Shown one piece after another: positions 9,001 through 16,400 of a DNA stretch of 64,000 nt. The DNA is from Actinomadura macra NBRC 14102. GTDB taxonomy: Bacteria > Actinomycetota > Actinomycetes > Streptosporangiales > Streptosporangiaceae. The position numbers and the translations under genes are program-made. The notes beneath the pieces are model-generated. The model saw nothing but the letters and a program-made list of their open reading frames with translations, was not told the origin of the DNA and searched no databases. The DNA is taken from NCBI RefSeq assembly GCF_001552215.1, contig NZ_BCQT01000018.1, positions 1-64,000 on the forward strand, given 5' to 3'. Numbering within the stretch: position 1 is the stretch's first letter; each line of letters opens with the position of its first letter.

Positions 9001-10308
9001 GTGTCGGCGCGCCTCGGCTGGTCCGGTGCGGGGGCGCGGTACGGGTTGCTGCAACCGCAGGTGACCGACCTGGGCAACACGGTGGTGTTCGTCAGCCTGG
9101 TCACGGGCGGGCAGCTGCACGTGCTGGACCAGGCGTCCGTCATGGACGCCGACACGGTGGCCGGATACCTCGCCGAGCACCGCATCGACTTCGTCAAGAC
9201 GGTGCCCTCGCACATGGCCGCCCTGGCCGCCGCGGCGGGCATGGAGCGGGTCGTCCCGCGCCGGTCGTTGGTGCTCGGTGGGGAGGCGGCCCCCCTCGCC
9301 TGGGTGGACGATCTGGTCCGGACGGCCGGAGACCGGCGGGTGTTCAACCACTACGGTCCGACCGAGACCACGATCGGGATCGCTACCGCCGAACTGTCGC
9401 CCGCTTCGCTCGCCTCAGGCGTCGTGCCGATCGGCACGCCGATCGCCGGCACCCGCCTGTACGTCCTGGACGACGCGCTGATGCCCGTCCCGGTCGGGGT
9501 GGTCGGCGAACTGTACGCCGCCGGTTCGCCCGTCGCCCGCGGGTACGTCGCACGTCCCGGCCTCACCGGGCAACGGTTCGTGGCATGCCCCTTCGGGGCC
9601 GGGGAGCGGATGTACCGCACCGGAGACCTCGCCCGGTGGACCCCGGACGGGCAACTCGTGTTCGCCGGCCGGGCGGACGAGCAGGTGAAGATCCGCGGTT
9701 TCCGGATCGAACCCGCGGAGATCGAGGCGGCCCTGCGCGCCTACCCCGGCGTCGCGCAGGCGGCCGTGGTCGCCCGCGAGGACACCCCGGCGGGCAGGCG
9801 CATCGTCGCCTACATCGTCCACGGCGACGGCGACCGCGACACCGGCCCTGGCGGTGACGGGCTCGCCGACAGCGGCCACGAGGCGTTGCGGGAGCACCTG
9901 ACCCGTCGGCTGCCCGACTACATGGTCCCCGCCGCCATCGTTCCGCTCCCCGAACTCCCGCTGACCCCCAGCGGAAAACTGGACCGGGGGGCCCTGCCCG
10001 CGCCCGGCCGCACGGCGGCCAAGACCACCGCCCGCGAGCCCGCCAACGAGAACGAGGCGATCCTGTGCGAGGTCTTCGCCGAAGTACTCGAACGGGAGTC
10101 GGTCCAGGTGGACGACGACTTCTTCGACCTGGGCGGCCATTCCCTGCTCGCGATCCGGCTGCTGTCGCGGATCCGGTCCAGGCTCAGCGTGGAAGTCAAG
10201 ATCCGGGCCCTGTTCGAGGCGCCGACCCCGGAACGGCTCGCGGCGAAGCTTGGAAGCCCGAAGAAGGCTCGACCGGCATTACGTCCGATGCGTAAGGAGA
10301 ATCAGTGA
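1..10308 (+). CDS. NRPS subunit, 5' truncated: [A]-T / dualC/E-A(Gly)-T / C-A-T / dualC/E-A(Asp)-T
   Basis: Multimodular non-ribosomal peptide synthetase subunit: adenylation (A) domains activate amino acids, carrier (T) domains tether them and condensation (C) domains join them. The frame is open from base 1 and begins inside an A10 motif (LDRRALPAPE), so the TTG at base 1 is a Leu codon and the gene runs off the left edge. Order over 3435 visible codons: A tail, T (Ser53), dual C/E (about 130-590), A (620-1130), T (Ser1198), LCL-type C (HHIAGDG 1382-1388), A (1715-2200), T (Ser2258), dual C/E (2335-2780), A (2800-3310), T (Ser3381), short basic tail. There is no thioesterase and no separate epimerization domain. 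The stop codon overlaps the ATG of the next synthetase, so the chain passes on. Architecture is clear; the dual C/E calls and substrates are inference. Confidence 0.97.
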   Translation: MDRRALPAPEFGAGGGRGPVTVQEEVLCEVFADVLGLESVGVDDDFFRLGGHSLLAVRLVERLRVRGVSVPVRVLFGSPTPAGLARVAGAESVVVPENLIPAGAGRISPDMLPLVDLSQVEIDRVVAGVDGGAENVADVYPLAPIQEGMLFHHLMASGGEDVYVTARVLEFDSRNRLDGFVQALQQVVDRHDIYRTAVVWDGLREPVQVVWRRAVLPMTEHLLRLERPGEDARPSDAIDALMAAGGAAMDLGRAPLVDLHVAELPGGRWLGLVRMHHMLQDHLGMDVLLREMRAVLAGRVEHLAPALPFRNFVAQSRDVSRSEHERFFADLLGDVTEATAPFGLMDVRGDGADVGSVVVPVDDEVVSRLREVARQLGVSPATVLHVAWARVLATLSGREDVVFGTVLFGRMNAGAGADRVLGPFINTLPVRVRTGGTGVRAAVEEMRVQLAGLLEHEHTPLAVAQQASGIVGNTPLFTSLFNYVHADQIRSDHLSAEQVPADQGSADQGSADQVPADQMPADQAVDEARELPIEGIRSLLDRDRTNYPLTVGVNDDGAARLSVTVQAVGSIDAPAVGRRLGIAMQNLVDALAGTLRGAPDTPLRSIDVLGERERDRLLSGWNDTAAALPDSSVTELFERWATATPDAVAVVADGTELSYGELNGRANRLARWLIARGAGPERFVAVGLPRSADLLVALLAVAKSGAAYLPVDVDYPAERLALMIADAAPIAAVTCERLAGLLPAAGTTVVVDDPDTAEAVAACSAADVTDADRTAPVADGHPMYVIFTSGSTGRPKGVVIPRLALVNLLVGMQEQVNLQAGERLLAVTTVGFDIAGLELFLPLVRGGTVVLAGKDVLYDPEALGRLVADTGVGVVQATPSLWRSVLTGGGVDLAGLRVLVGGEALAADLAAALAESADAVLNVYGPTETTIWSTSAPLARGVTGEPPIGRPIANTRVFVLDAALRPVPAGVAGELYIGGSGLARGYLRQPALTGQRFVACPFGPAGARMYRTGDLVMWGADGRLAFIGRVDEQVKIRGFRIELGEIEAVLLTHPGVSRAVAITREDTPGDRRLVAYVVPDTDGATSADVTANGVADAAANGAADVAADDVADGDLRGFVARWLPEYMVPAAVVTLPELPLTANGKLDRRALPAPEYTAGEGRGPSTVQEELLCGTFAQVLGVESVGVHDSFFDLGGHSLLAVRLVSRIRALLGLEVEVRTLFDVPTVAGLAARLVADGAGRARTPLRAGARPERVPLSFAQRRLWFLARLEGPSPTYNLPMIIRLAGGLDIAALTAALRDVIGRHESLRTVFPVADGEPYQRILDAVDLEWAPEVRRVDPGGLGEAVAQARGHAFDLAVEMPIRAWLFETGTDERVLTVVVHHIAGDGWSMGPLARDLSAAYAARLQGQAPEWEPLPVQYADYALWQRELLGEEDDPDSLLAAQVGYWRRTLSGAPEELVLPVDRSRPAAAGHRGHQVAALVPEPVHGRLAALARAEGVTLFMVLQAALAVTLSRLGAGTDIPVGTAVAGRTDEALDDLVGFFVNTLVIRTDLSGDPEFREVLGRVRDASLDALAHQDVPFERLVEELAPSRSLARHPLFQVMLTVENTGRAALELPGVRAGSGHSAADGPALVPARFDLDVMLGEVVDDEGRPAGLRGSVTGSADLFDAGTVEAVARRFVRVLERVAEAPAVRLHAVDVLDDEERELLLTGWNDTAAARPDVLVPRSFERWAAAAPDAVAVVADGAEVPYGDLDAAANRMAHYLRGRGVGAESVVGLCLPRDARMITAILGVWKAGAAYVPVDTRYPAERAGFMLADSGAELVVTTRDVLDGLPPGRARAVALDDPETMAELAGCPETTVEDAGAGPGALAYVIYTSGSTGTPKGAAVTHGSLANLVSVFGPVMGAAPGEGVLQFASFSFDASVLDVAVALAHGATLWVAGERQRSQPRLLRELSGVTAASVVPSLLGVLDPRDLAHVGTVLVGAEAISEAAARTWSSGRRLVNTYGPTEATVMVASGAVDPDRPGPVPFGRPIAGARLYVLDERLRPAPVGVAGELYIAGVGLARGYVRRPGLTGERFVACPFGDAGERMYRTGDLATWAPDGQLMFAGRADDQVKIRGFRIEPGEVEAVLHSHPAITRAAVVAREDSPGDRRLVAYVVPTEVLDTDALDAELRELVARRLPEHMVPAAVVPLPELPLTPNGKLDRRALPAPEYAAGAGRAPATVREEILCAAFAEVLGLSSVSVDDDFFRLGGHSLLAVTLVELMRTRGVPVSVRALFESPTPAGMARAAGVEAVEVPANLIPADAARITPEMLPLVDLSQDEVDRIVAGVPGGAANVADVYPLAPLQEGMLFHHLLAGGGADAYVTVWGLEFDTRARLDGFTRALQQVVDRHDIYRTGVMWEGLREPVQVVCRQVTLPVREHVLDSAGPEPVEALSALAGWGMDLGRAPLLDLHVAEVHDGRWLGVVRMHHMVQDHQGMDVLMQELRRVLTGRTERLAPALPFRNFVAQTREGVSRADHERFFAGLLGDVTETTAPFGLMDVHGDGSGLATELVRIPGAVVTALRATARRLGVSTATVLHVAWARVLATLSGRDDVVFGTVLFGRMNAGEGADRVQGPFFNTLPVRVRTGRIGVRAAVEEMRTQLAGLLEHEHAPLAVAQQASGIVGNTPLFTSLFNYRHAGQEADRAQQETVEGIRQVFTRLQNSYPLTVSVNDWGREELSFSVLAVASIDARAVGHLIRTAVENMVTTLNRALDDGPDAALRTLDVLDDAERHRLLREWNDTAATATPTPSLVELFERTASADPEAVALLAGGTAVSYRDLNARADRLAHHLRNAGVGAESVVALCLPSGAETITAILGVWKAGAAYLPIDGRLPADRIAFMLADSGTRLLLADRTEAAALTGEPGTDTTAPPDGQNVAGVPVIWLDDPHALDAPRALDDPRVLDGGAARPPAPSGPVAADPSALAYVIYTSGSTGTPKGVAVTQGSLANYVTSVSARLGWSGAGARYGLLQPQVTDLGNTVVFVSLVTGGQLHVLDQASVMDADTVAGYLAEHRIDFVKTVPSHMAALAAAAGMERVVPRRSLVLGGEAAPLAWVDDLVRTAGDRRVFNHYGPTETTIGIATAELSPASLASGVVPIGTPIAGTRLYVLDDALMPVPVGVVGELYAAGSPVARGYVARPGLTGQRFVACPFGAGERMYRTGDLARWTPDGQLVFAGRADEQVKIRGFRIEPAEIEAALRAYPGVAQAAVVAREDTPAGRRIVAYIVHGDGDRDTGPGGDGLADSGHEALREHLTRRLPDYMVPAAIVPLPELPLTPSGKLDRGALPAPGRTAAKTTAREPANENEAILCEVFAEVLERESVQVDDDFFDLGGHSLLAIRLLSRIRSRLSVEVKIRALFEAPTPERLAAKLGSPKKARPALRPMRKENQ
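310..3715 (+). other. NRPS module 1: dual C/E - A (Gly) - T
   Basis: Protein residues about 100-1235. The condensation domain has the N-terminal VYPLAPIQEGMLFHH signature (HH at 152-153, followed by an extended GGED) and catalytic HHMLQDH at 276-282, as in lipopeptide dual C/E domains, so the upstream residue should be epimerised to D. The A domain core lies at 788-797 with the A4 Asp at 833. Its code DILQVGVIW is very close to the known glycine code DILQLGLIW. Carrier Ser is 1198. Glycine is a fairly strong prediction; dual C/E assignment is by motif resemblance only. Confidence 0.8.
1453..1572 (+). repeat. In-frame Ala-Asp-Gln repeat loop inside the first dual C/E domain
   Basis: A low-complexity loop of about 40 residues rich in ADQ-S/P-A units sits between the conserved NY[VR]H and RTNYPLTV segments of the first dual C/E domain. 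At the DNA level a 15-nt unit GCAGATCAAGGTTCC is repeated three times (1501-1545, last copy imperfect). The second dual C/E domain has only a short loop here. Confidence 0.85.
3716..6885 (+). other. NRPS module 2: LCL C - A (unknown substrate) - T
   Basis: C domain HHIAGDG at 1382-1388; A core TSGSTGTPKG at 1877-1886; A4 Asp at 1922; carrier Ser at 2258. The code reads DALSVATVM, which I cannot match confidently to a known amino acid. The next module begins with a dual C/E domain, so this residue is predicted to become D-configured. An LCL domain here is consistent with the achiral glycine predicted upstream. Confidence 0.8.
6886..10308 (+). other. NRPS module 3: dual C/E - A (Asp) - T
   Basis: Second dual C/E-type domain (HH at 2357-2358, catalytic HHMVQDH 2474-2480). 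The A domain core starts at 2977. The A4 region is the VTDLGNTVVF type with Asp3023, and the code DLTKVGHIG is the established aspartate code of bacitracin-type synthetases. A 60-residue insertion before the core contains three 18-nt tandem repeats. Carrier Ser is 3381, followed by the gene end. Confidence 0.85.
8794..8847 (+). repeat. Three 18-nt in-frame repeats in the module 3 A domain
   Basis: Units beginning at 8794, 8812 and 8830 encode Leu-Asp-(Asp/Ala)-Pro-(His/Arg)-(Ala/Val). They lie in a variable insertion upstream of the A3 core, away from the substrate pocket. Confidence 0.8.
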
Positions 10309-10310
10309 TG
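10294..10310 (+). promoter_or_regulatory. Ribosome binding site and TGATG coupling of the two NRPS genes
   Basis: AAGGAGA at 10294-10300 lies 7 nt before ATG 10308. The stop TGA (10306-10308) of the upstream gene shares its last base with this ATG, so the two synthetases should be translationally coupled and made in similar amounts. Confidence 0.85.
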
Positions 10311-13300
10311 ATTCCGTTGTCGTTCGCGCAGCGCCGACTGTGGTTCCTGAGCCAGCTGGAAGGCCCCAGCCCCACCTACAACCTTCCGCTGATGATCTCG
10401 CTCACCGGGAACCTCGACCCGGCGGCGCTGGACGCGGCGCTGCGGGACGTGATCGTTCGACATGAGGCGTTGCGCACCACCTTCCAGGTCGCCGACGGCG
10501 AGCCGTACCAGCACATCCTGAGCCCGCACGAGCTGGACTGGGAGTTGCAGGTACACCACGTCGCCTCCAACGAACTGCACGCGGCGGCCGAGCGCGCCGC
10601 GTGGCACACCTTCGACCTCTCCCAGGAGGTGCCGATCCGGGCGTGGCTCTTCCTCACGGGCGATGGCGAAGGTGAGAGCCTGGTCGTGATCCTGGTGCAC
10701 CACATCGCCGGTGACGGCTGGTCGATGGGGCCGCTCGCCCGGGACGTGTCGACGGCGTACGCGGCACGGCTGGAGGGCCGGGAACCGGGCTGGGAACCAC
10801 TGCCGGTGCAGTACGCCGACTATGCGTTATGGCAGCGGGAACTGCTGGGTGAGGAATCCGACCCGGAAAGCCTTGTCGTCGAACAGGTCGAGTACTGGCG
10901 GCGGACGCTCGCCGGAGCGCCGGAGGAGCTGACGCTGCCGGCGGACCGTCCGCGTCCGGCGGTCGCGACCCACCGCGGATACAGGGTGCCGTTACAGGCC
11001 CCACCCGACGTGCACGAACGGCTGGCGGAGCTGTCGCGCGCCGAGGGCGCCACCACGTTCATGGTGTTGCAGGCGGTGCTGGCCGTCCTGCTGCGCCGGC
11101 TCGGCGCCGGCACCGACATCCCGATCGGCGCGGTCGTCGCGGGACGCACCGACGAGGCACTGGACGACCTGGTCGGCTTCTTCGTCAACACCTTGGTGAT
11201 CCGGGCGGACCTGTCGGGAGACCCGGCCTTCCGTGACGTGCTCGCCCGCGTGCGGGAGGTGAGCCTGGACGCGCTGGAGCACCAGGACGTGCCGTTCGAA
11301 CGCGTCGTGGAGGAACTCGCCCCGGTGCGGTCGCTGAGCCGGAGCCCGCTGTTCCAGGTGGCGCTGACCGTCCAGAACACCAGGCGCTCGACGCTCCCGC
11401 TGCCCGACGTGCGCACCGACGGCGGCGCGGGCTCGGTCACGGACAAGCCCGCCATGGTGCCGGTCAAGTTCGACATCGATGTGGCGGTCTGGGAGGTGTA
11501 CGACGAGCAGGGCGGTCCGGCGGGACTGCGCGGGTCGATGACGGTGGCGGCCGACCTGTTCGACGTGGAATCGGTCGTGACGTTCGCGCGACGGTGGGAG
11601 CGGGTCCTCGACCTCGTGACCGCGGCCCCTGACGTCCCGCTGCGCACGCTCGACATCCTCGACGCCCAGGAACGTAGCCGGATCCTCGACGAATGGAACG
11701 ACACCGCGGTGGCGGGCCCGGCGTCCACCGTCGTGGAGCGGTTCGAACGGCAGGTCTCCGCCGCCCCGGACGCGGTGGCGGTGCTGGCCGGCGGCGTCGG
11801 CCTGTCGTATGCGGAACTGGACGCGTCGGCGAACCGGCTGGCCGGTCACCTGCGCGGCCTGGGGGTGGGCGCGGAGTCGGTCGTGGGCCTGTGCCTGCCA
11901 CGTGGCGTGGAACTGGTGACGGCGATCGTCGCGGTCCTGAAGACGGGCGCGGCGTACCTGCCGATCGACGTGCGATACCCGGCGGAGCGGATCGGGTTCA
12001 TGCTGGCCGACAGCCGCACACTGGTCGTGCTGGGCACCGGGGAAGTCCTCGATGAGCTGCCGCTGCGGGGATTCCTGCCGGTCGCGCTGGACGACCCGAC
12101 CGTGCGGGCACAGCTCGCGGCGAGCCCGGACACGTCGCCGGACGTGACGATCCATCCGTCCGCTGCGGCGTATGTGATCTATACGTCGGGTTCGACGGGG
12201 ACGCCGAAGGGTGTGGCGGCCACTCATGGTGGTGTGGCGAACCTGGTGGCGGCGCAGGCTAAGTGGTTCGGGGTCGAGCCGGGTTCGCGGGTGTTGCAGT
12301 TCGCGTCGGTGGGGTTCGACGCGGCGGTGTCCGAGGTGCTGGTGACGTTGTGCTCGGGAGCGGCACTGGTGATGGCGTCGGGCGAGGAGGAACTCGTCCC
12401 GGGTGCGGGGCTGGTGGAGCTGATCGCTGGTCACGGAGTCACGCATGCGACGGTGCCGCCTGCGGTGCTCGGGGCGTTGGACGTGGGTGATCTGTCGGCG
12501 GTGGAGACGTTGGTGTCGGCGGGTGAGGCCCTGGACGCGGGATTGGTCGACCAGTGGGCTTCGGGTCGTCGTTTGATCAATGCGTATGGTCCGACGGAGA
12601 CGACGGTGTGTGCGTCGATGTCGGCGCCGTTGGCTGCGGGGGATGAGCCGACGATCGGCACGCCGATGGCCAACACGCGCGTGTTCGTCCTGGACGACAC
12701 CCTCAACCTGGTCCCGGCGGGTGCCCTGGGGGAGCTGTATGTGGCGGGCGCCGGGCTGGCGCGGGGCTATGTGGGGCAGCCGACGCTGACGGGGCAGCGG
12801 TATGTGGCCTGTCCGTTCGGGCCGTCCGGTGAACGGATGTACCGAACGGGGGACCTGGCGAAGTGGACCTCTGATGGTCGGTTGGTGTTCGCCGGCCGGG
12901 CGGACGAGCAGGTGAAGATCCGCGGGTTCCGGATCGAACCCGGCGAGATCGAGGCCGCGCTGGCGGCGCATCCGGACGTGAACCAGGCCGCGGTGATCGC
13001 CCGCGAGGACACTCCGGGCGACAAGAGGCTCGTCGCCTACATCGTGGCCGCCGATCTCGACCCCGACTCCGACGTCGCCGCCGGTGATCTGCGGGAGTTC
13101 GTGGCGGCACGGCTGCCGGAGTACATGGTCCCGGCCACGGTGGTCACGCTCGCCGAACTACCCCTGACCGCCAACGGCAAGCTGGATCGCAAGGCCCTGC
13201 CCTCGCCCGACTACGCCGCCGGTGCCGGGGCGGGCCGGGGCCCGTCGACGGCGCAGGAGGAGATCCTCTGCGGGGCGTTCGCCGACGTCCTGGGCCTGGA

Positions 13301-13470
13301 TTCGGTGGGCGTGGATGACAGCTTCTTCGAGTTGGGCGGGCATTCGCTGCTGGCCGTCCGGTTGGTGTCGCGGATCAGGACCGTCCTCGGCGCGGAGGTC
13401 GAGGTCCGGACGTTGTTCGAGGTGCCGACGGTCGCCGGGCTCGCCGCCCGCCTGGCCGGAGACGCCGTGG
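10308..13470 (+). other. NRPS module 4: LCL C - A (aromatic, Tyr-like) - T
   Basis: First module of the second synthetase. C motif HHIAGDG at residue 131; A core at 626; A4 Asp at 671; carrier Ser at 1013. Code DASTVAAVC is listed for tyrosine and differs from phenylalanine codes at one or two positions, so an aromatic residue is expected and Tyr preferred. Confidence 0.75.
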
Positions 13471-16400
13471 ACCAGGCTCGCCTGCCGTTGCGGGCGGTGG
13501 AGCGTCCCGAACGCCCACCGCTGTCGTTCGCGCAACGCCGGCTGTGGTTCCTGGCCCAGTTGGAAGGCCCGAGCCAGACCTACAACGTTCCCACGCCCAT
13601 CCGCCTGCCGGAGGTCGACGTCCCGGCGCTGCGTGCGGCGCTGCGGGACGTGATCGGACGCCACGAGTCGCTGCGGACGGTCTTCCCGTCCGTGGACGGT
13701 GAGCCTTACCAGCACATCCTGGATGTGCGGGATCTGGAGTGGGACCTCCAGGTGGTGCCGGTCGAGGCCGGGAGACTTTCGGAGTCCGTGAGGACCGCGT
13801 CGCGTTACGTGTTCGATCTGTCGGTGGAGGTGCCGATCCGGGCGTGGTTGTTCCAGGCCGGTTCGGATGAGCAGGTGTTGATGGTGGTGATGCATCACAT
13901 TGCCAGTGATGGGTGGTCGCGTGGTCCGTTGGGGCGGGATGTGTCGGTGGCGTATGCGGCGCGGGTTCGGGGTGAGGCTCCGGTGTGGGAGCCGTTGCCG
14001 GTGCAGTATGCCGATTATGCGTTGTGGCAGCGTGAGCTGCTGGGTGAGGAGTCCGCCCCGGACAGCTTGTTGTCGGCGCAGGTGGAGTACTGGCGGCGGA
14101 CTCTGTCGGGTGCGCCCGAGGAGTTGACGCTGCCGGTGGATCGTCCGCGTCCTTCGGTGGCGAGTCATCGTGGGCATGCGGTGCCGTTGCGGGTTCCGGC
14201 CGATGTTCATGAGCGGCTGGTGGAGTTGTCGCGTGCCGAGGGCGTGACGACGTTCATGGTCGTGCAGGCGGCTCTGGCGGTGACCCTGTCACGGCTGGGC
14301 GCCGGCACCGACATCCCGATCGGATCGGGCATCGCGGGCCGCACCGACGAAGCCCTCGACGATCTCGTCGGGTTCTTCGTCAACACGTTGGTGATCCGGA
14401 CGGACCTGTCCGGCGATCCTGAGTTCCGGCACGTCCTGGCGCGGGTGCGTGAGGCGAGCCTGAGCGCTTTGGCGCACCAGGACGTCCCGTTCGAGCGGCT
14501 GGTCGAAGAGCTGGCACCAACGCGGTCGATGGCGCGGCATCCGTTGTTCCAGGTCGTGCTCACGCTGCAGAACGTCGAACGCGCGGCGCTGGACATCCCC
14601 GGCGCACGGGCGGGGGCCGGAGCGGTTCCCGGCCTGGACACCGCCGCGGCAACCGTGGTGAAGACCGACATGGACATCATGGTCGGGGAGGCGTTCGACG
14701 AGCACGGCCGCCCGATGGGGCTGCGCGGCTCGGTGACCGTGGCTGCGGACCTGTTCGACGCACCGGCGGCGGGCAGGTTCGCCGACTGGTTCACCCGCGT
14801 CCTCGACGTGGTGACCGCGGTCCCCGACGTCGCCTTGCACGCGGTGGACGTGCTCGACCCGCGGGAGCGCGACCAACTGCTCGCGGGCTGGAACGACACC
14901 GCGACCGGGACCCCGAGCGGAACGGGGCTCGACTCGTTCGAGCGGCAGACGGCGACAGCCCCGGACGCGGTGGCGCTGATCGGCGAGGGCGCGGAGCTGA
15001 CCTACGCCGACCTGAACGCGTCGGCCAATCGGCTGGCCGGCTACCTGCGGGGCCTGGGGGTGGGCCCCGAGTCGGTGGTGGGCCTGTGCATGCCGCGCGG
15101 CGCGCAGCTCGTGACGGCGATCCTGGGCGTCCTGAAGACGGGAGCCGCGTATCTGCCGATCGATGCGCGGCTGCCCGCCGGCCGTCTGGCGTTCATGCTG
15201 GCCGACAGCAGGACGCAACTGGTGCTGGGCACGCAGGACGTGATCGACGATCTTCCTGCCGGACGGGTCCGTCTGATCGCGCTGGACGATCCGGCGATCG
15301 CCGTACACCTGGCCGGGTATCCCGACACGTCGCCGGACGTGACGATCCATCCGTCCGCTGCGGCGTATGTGATCTATACGTCGGGTTCGACGGGGACGCC
15401 GAAGGGTGTGGCGGCCACTCATGGTGGTGTGGCGAACCTGGTGGCGGCGCAGGCTGAGTGGTTCGGGGTCGAGCCGGGTTCGCGGGTGTTGCAGTTCGCG
15501 TCGGTGGGGTTCGACGCGGCGGTGTCCGAGGTGCTGGTGACGTTGTGCTCGGGTGCGGCACTGGTGATGGCGACGGCGGACGAACTGGTGCCGGGTGCGG
15601 GGCTGGCGGAGGTGGTGGCCGGTCATGGGGTGACGCACGCGACCGTGCCTCCGGCCGTGCTGGCCGCGCTGGATGCGGACGCTTTGGACTCGGTGGAGAC
15701 GTTGGTGTCGGCGGGTGAGGCCCTGGACGCGGGTTCGGTGGAGCGGTGGGCTTCGGGTCGTCGTTTGATCAATGCGTATGGTCCGACGGAGACGACGGTG
15801 TGTGCGTCGATGTCGGTGCCGTTGGCTGTGGGGGATGAGCCGACGATCGGCGCGCCGATGGCCAACACGCGCGTGTTCGTCCTGGACGACACCTTGAACC
15901 CGGCGCCCGTCGGCGCGGTAGGCGAACTGTACGTCGCGGGTGCAGGTGTGGCCCGCGGATACGTGGGACGGCCGACCCTCACCGCCGAGCGGTTCGTCGC
16001 CTGCCCGTTCGGGCCGTCCGGTGAGCGCATGTACCGGACCGGGGACCTCGCCAAATGGACCTCCGCCGGGCGGCTGATGTTCGCCGGCCGCGCCGACGAC
16101 CAGGTGAAGATCCGCGGATTCCGCATCGAGCCCGGCGAGATCGAGTCCGTGCTGCGCACTCACCCGGACATCGTCCAGGCCGCGGTGGTCGCCCGCGCGG
16201 ACACCCCGGGGGACCGGCGTCTTGTCGCCTACATAGTGCCCGCGGATGCCGATGCCGACGCGGGCACCGGAGCCGCTGCCGACATCGACACCGGCGGGCT
16301 GCGGAAGTTCGTGGCGGGACGGCTCCCGGAGTACATGGTCCCGGCCGCCGTGGTCACCCTGGCCGGGCTGCCCCTGACCGTCAGCGGCAAGCTCGACCGC

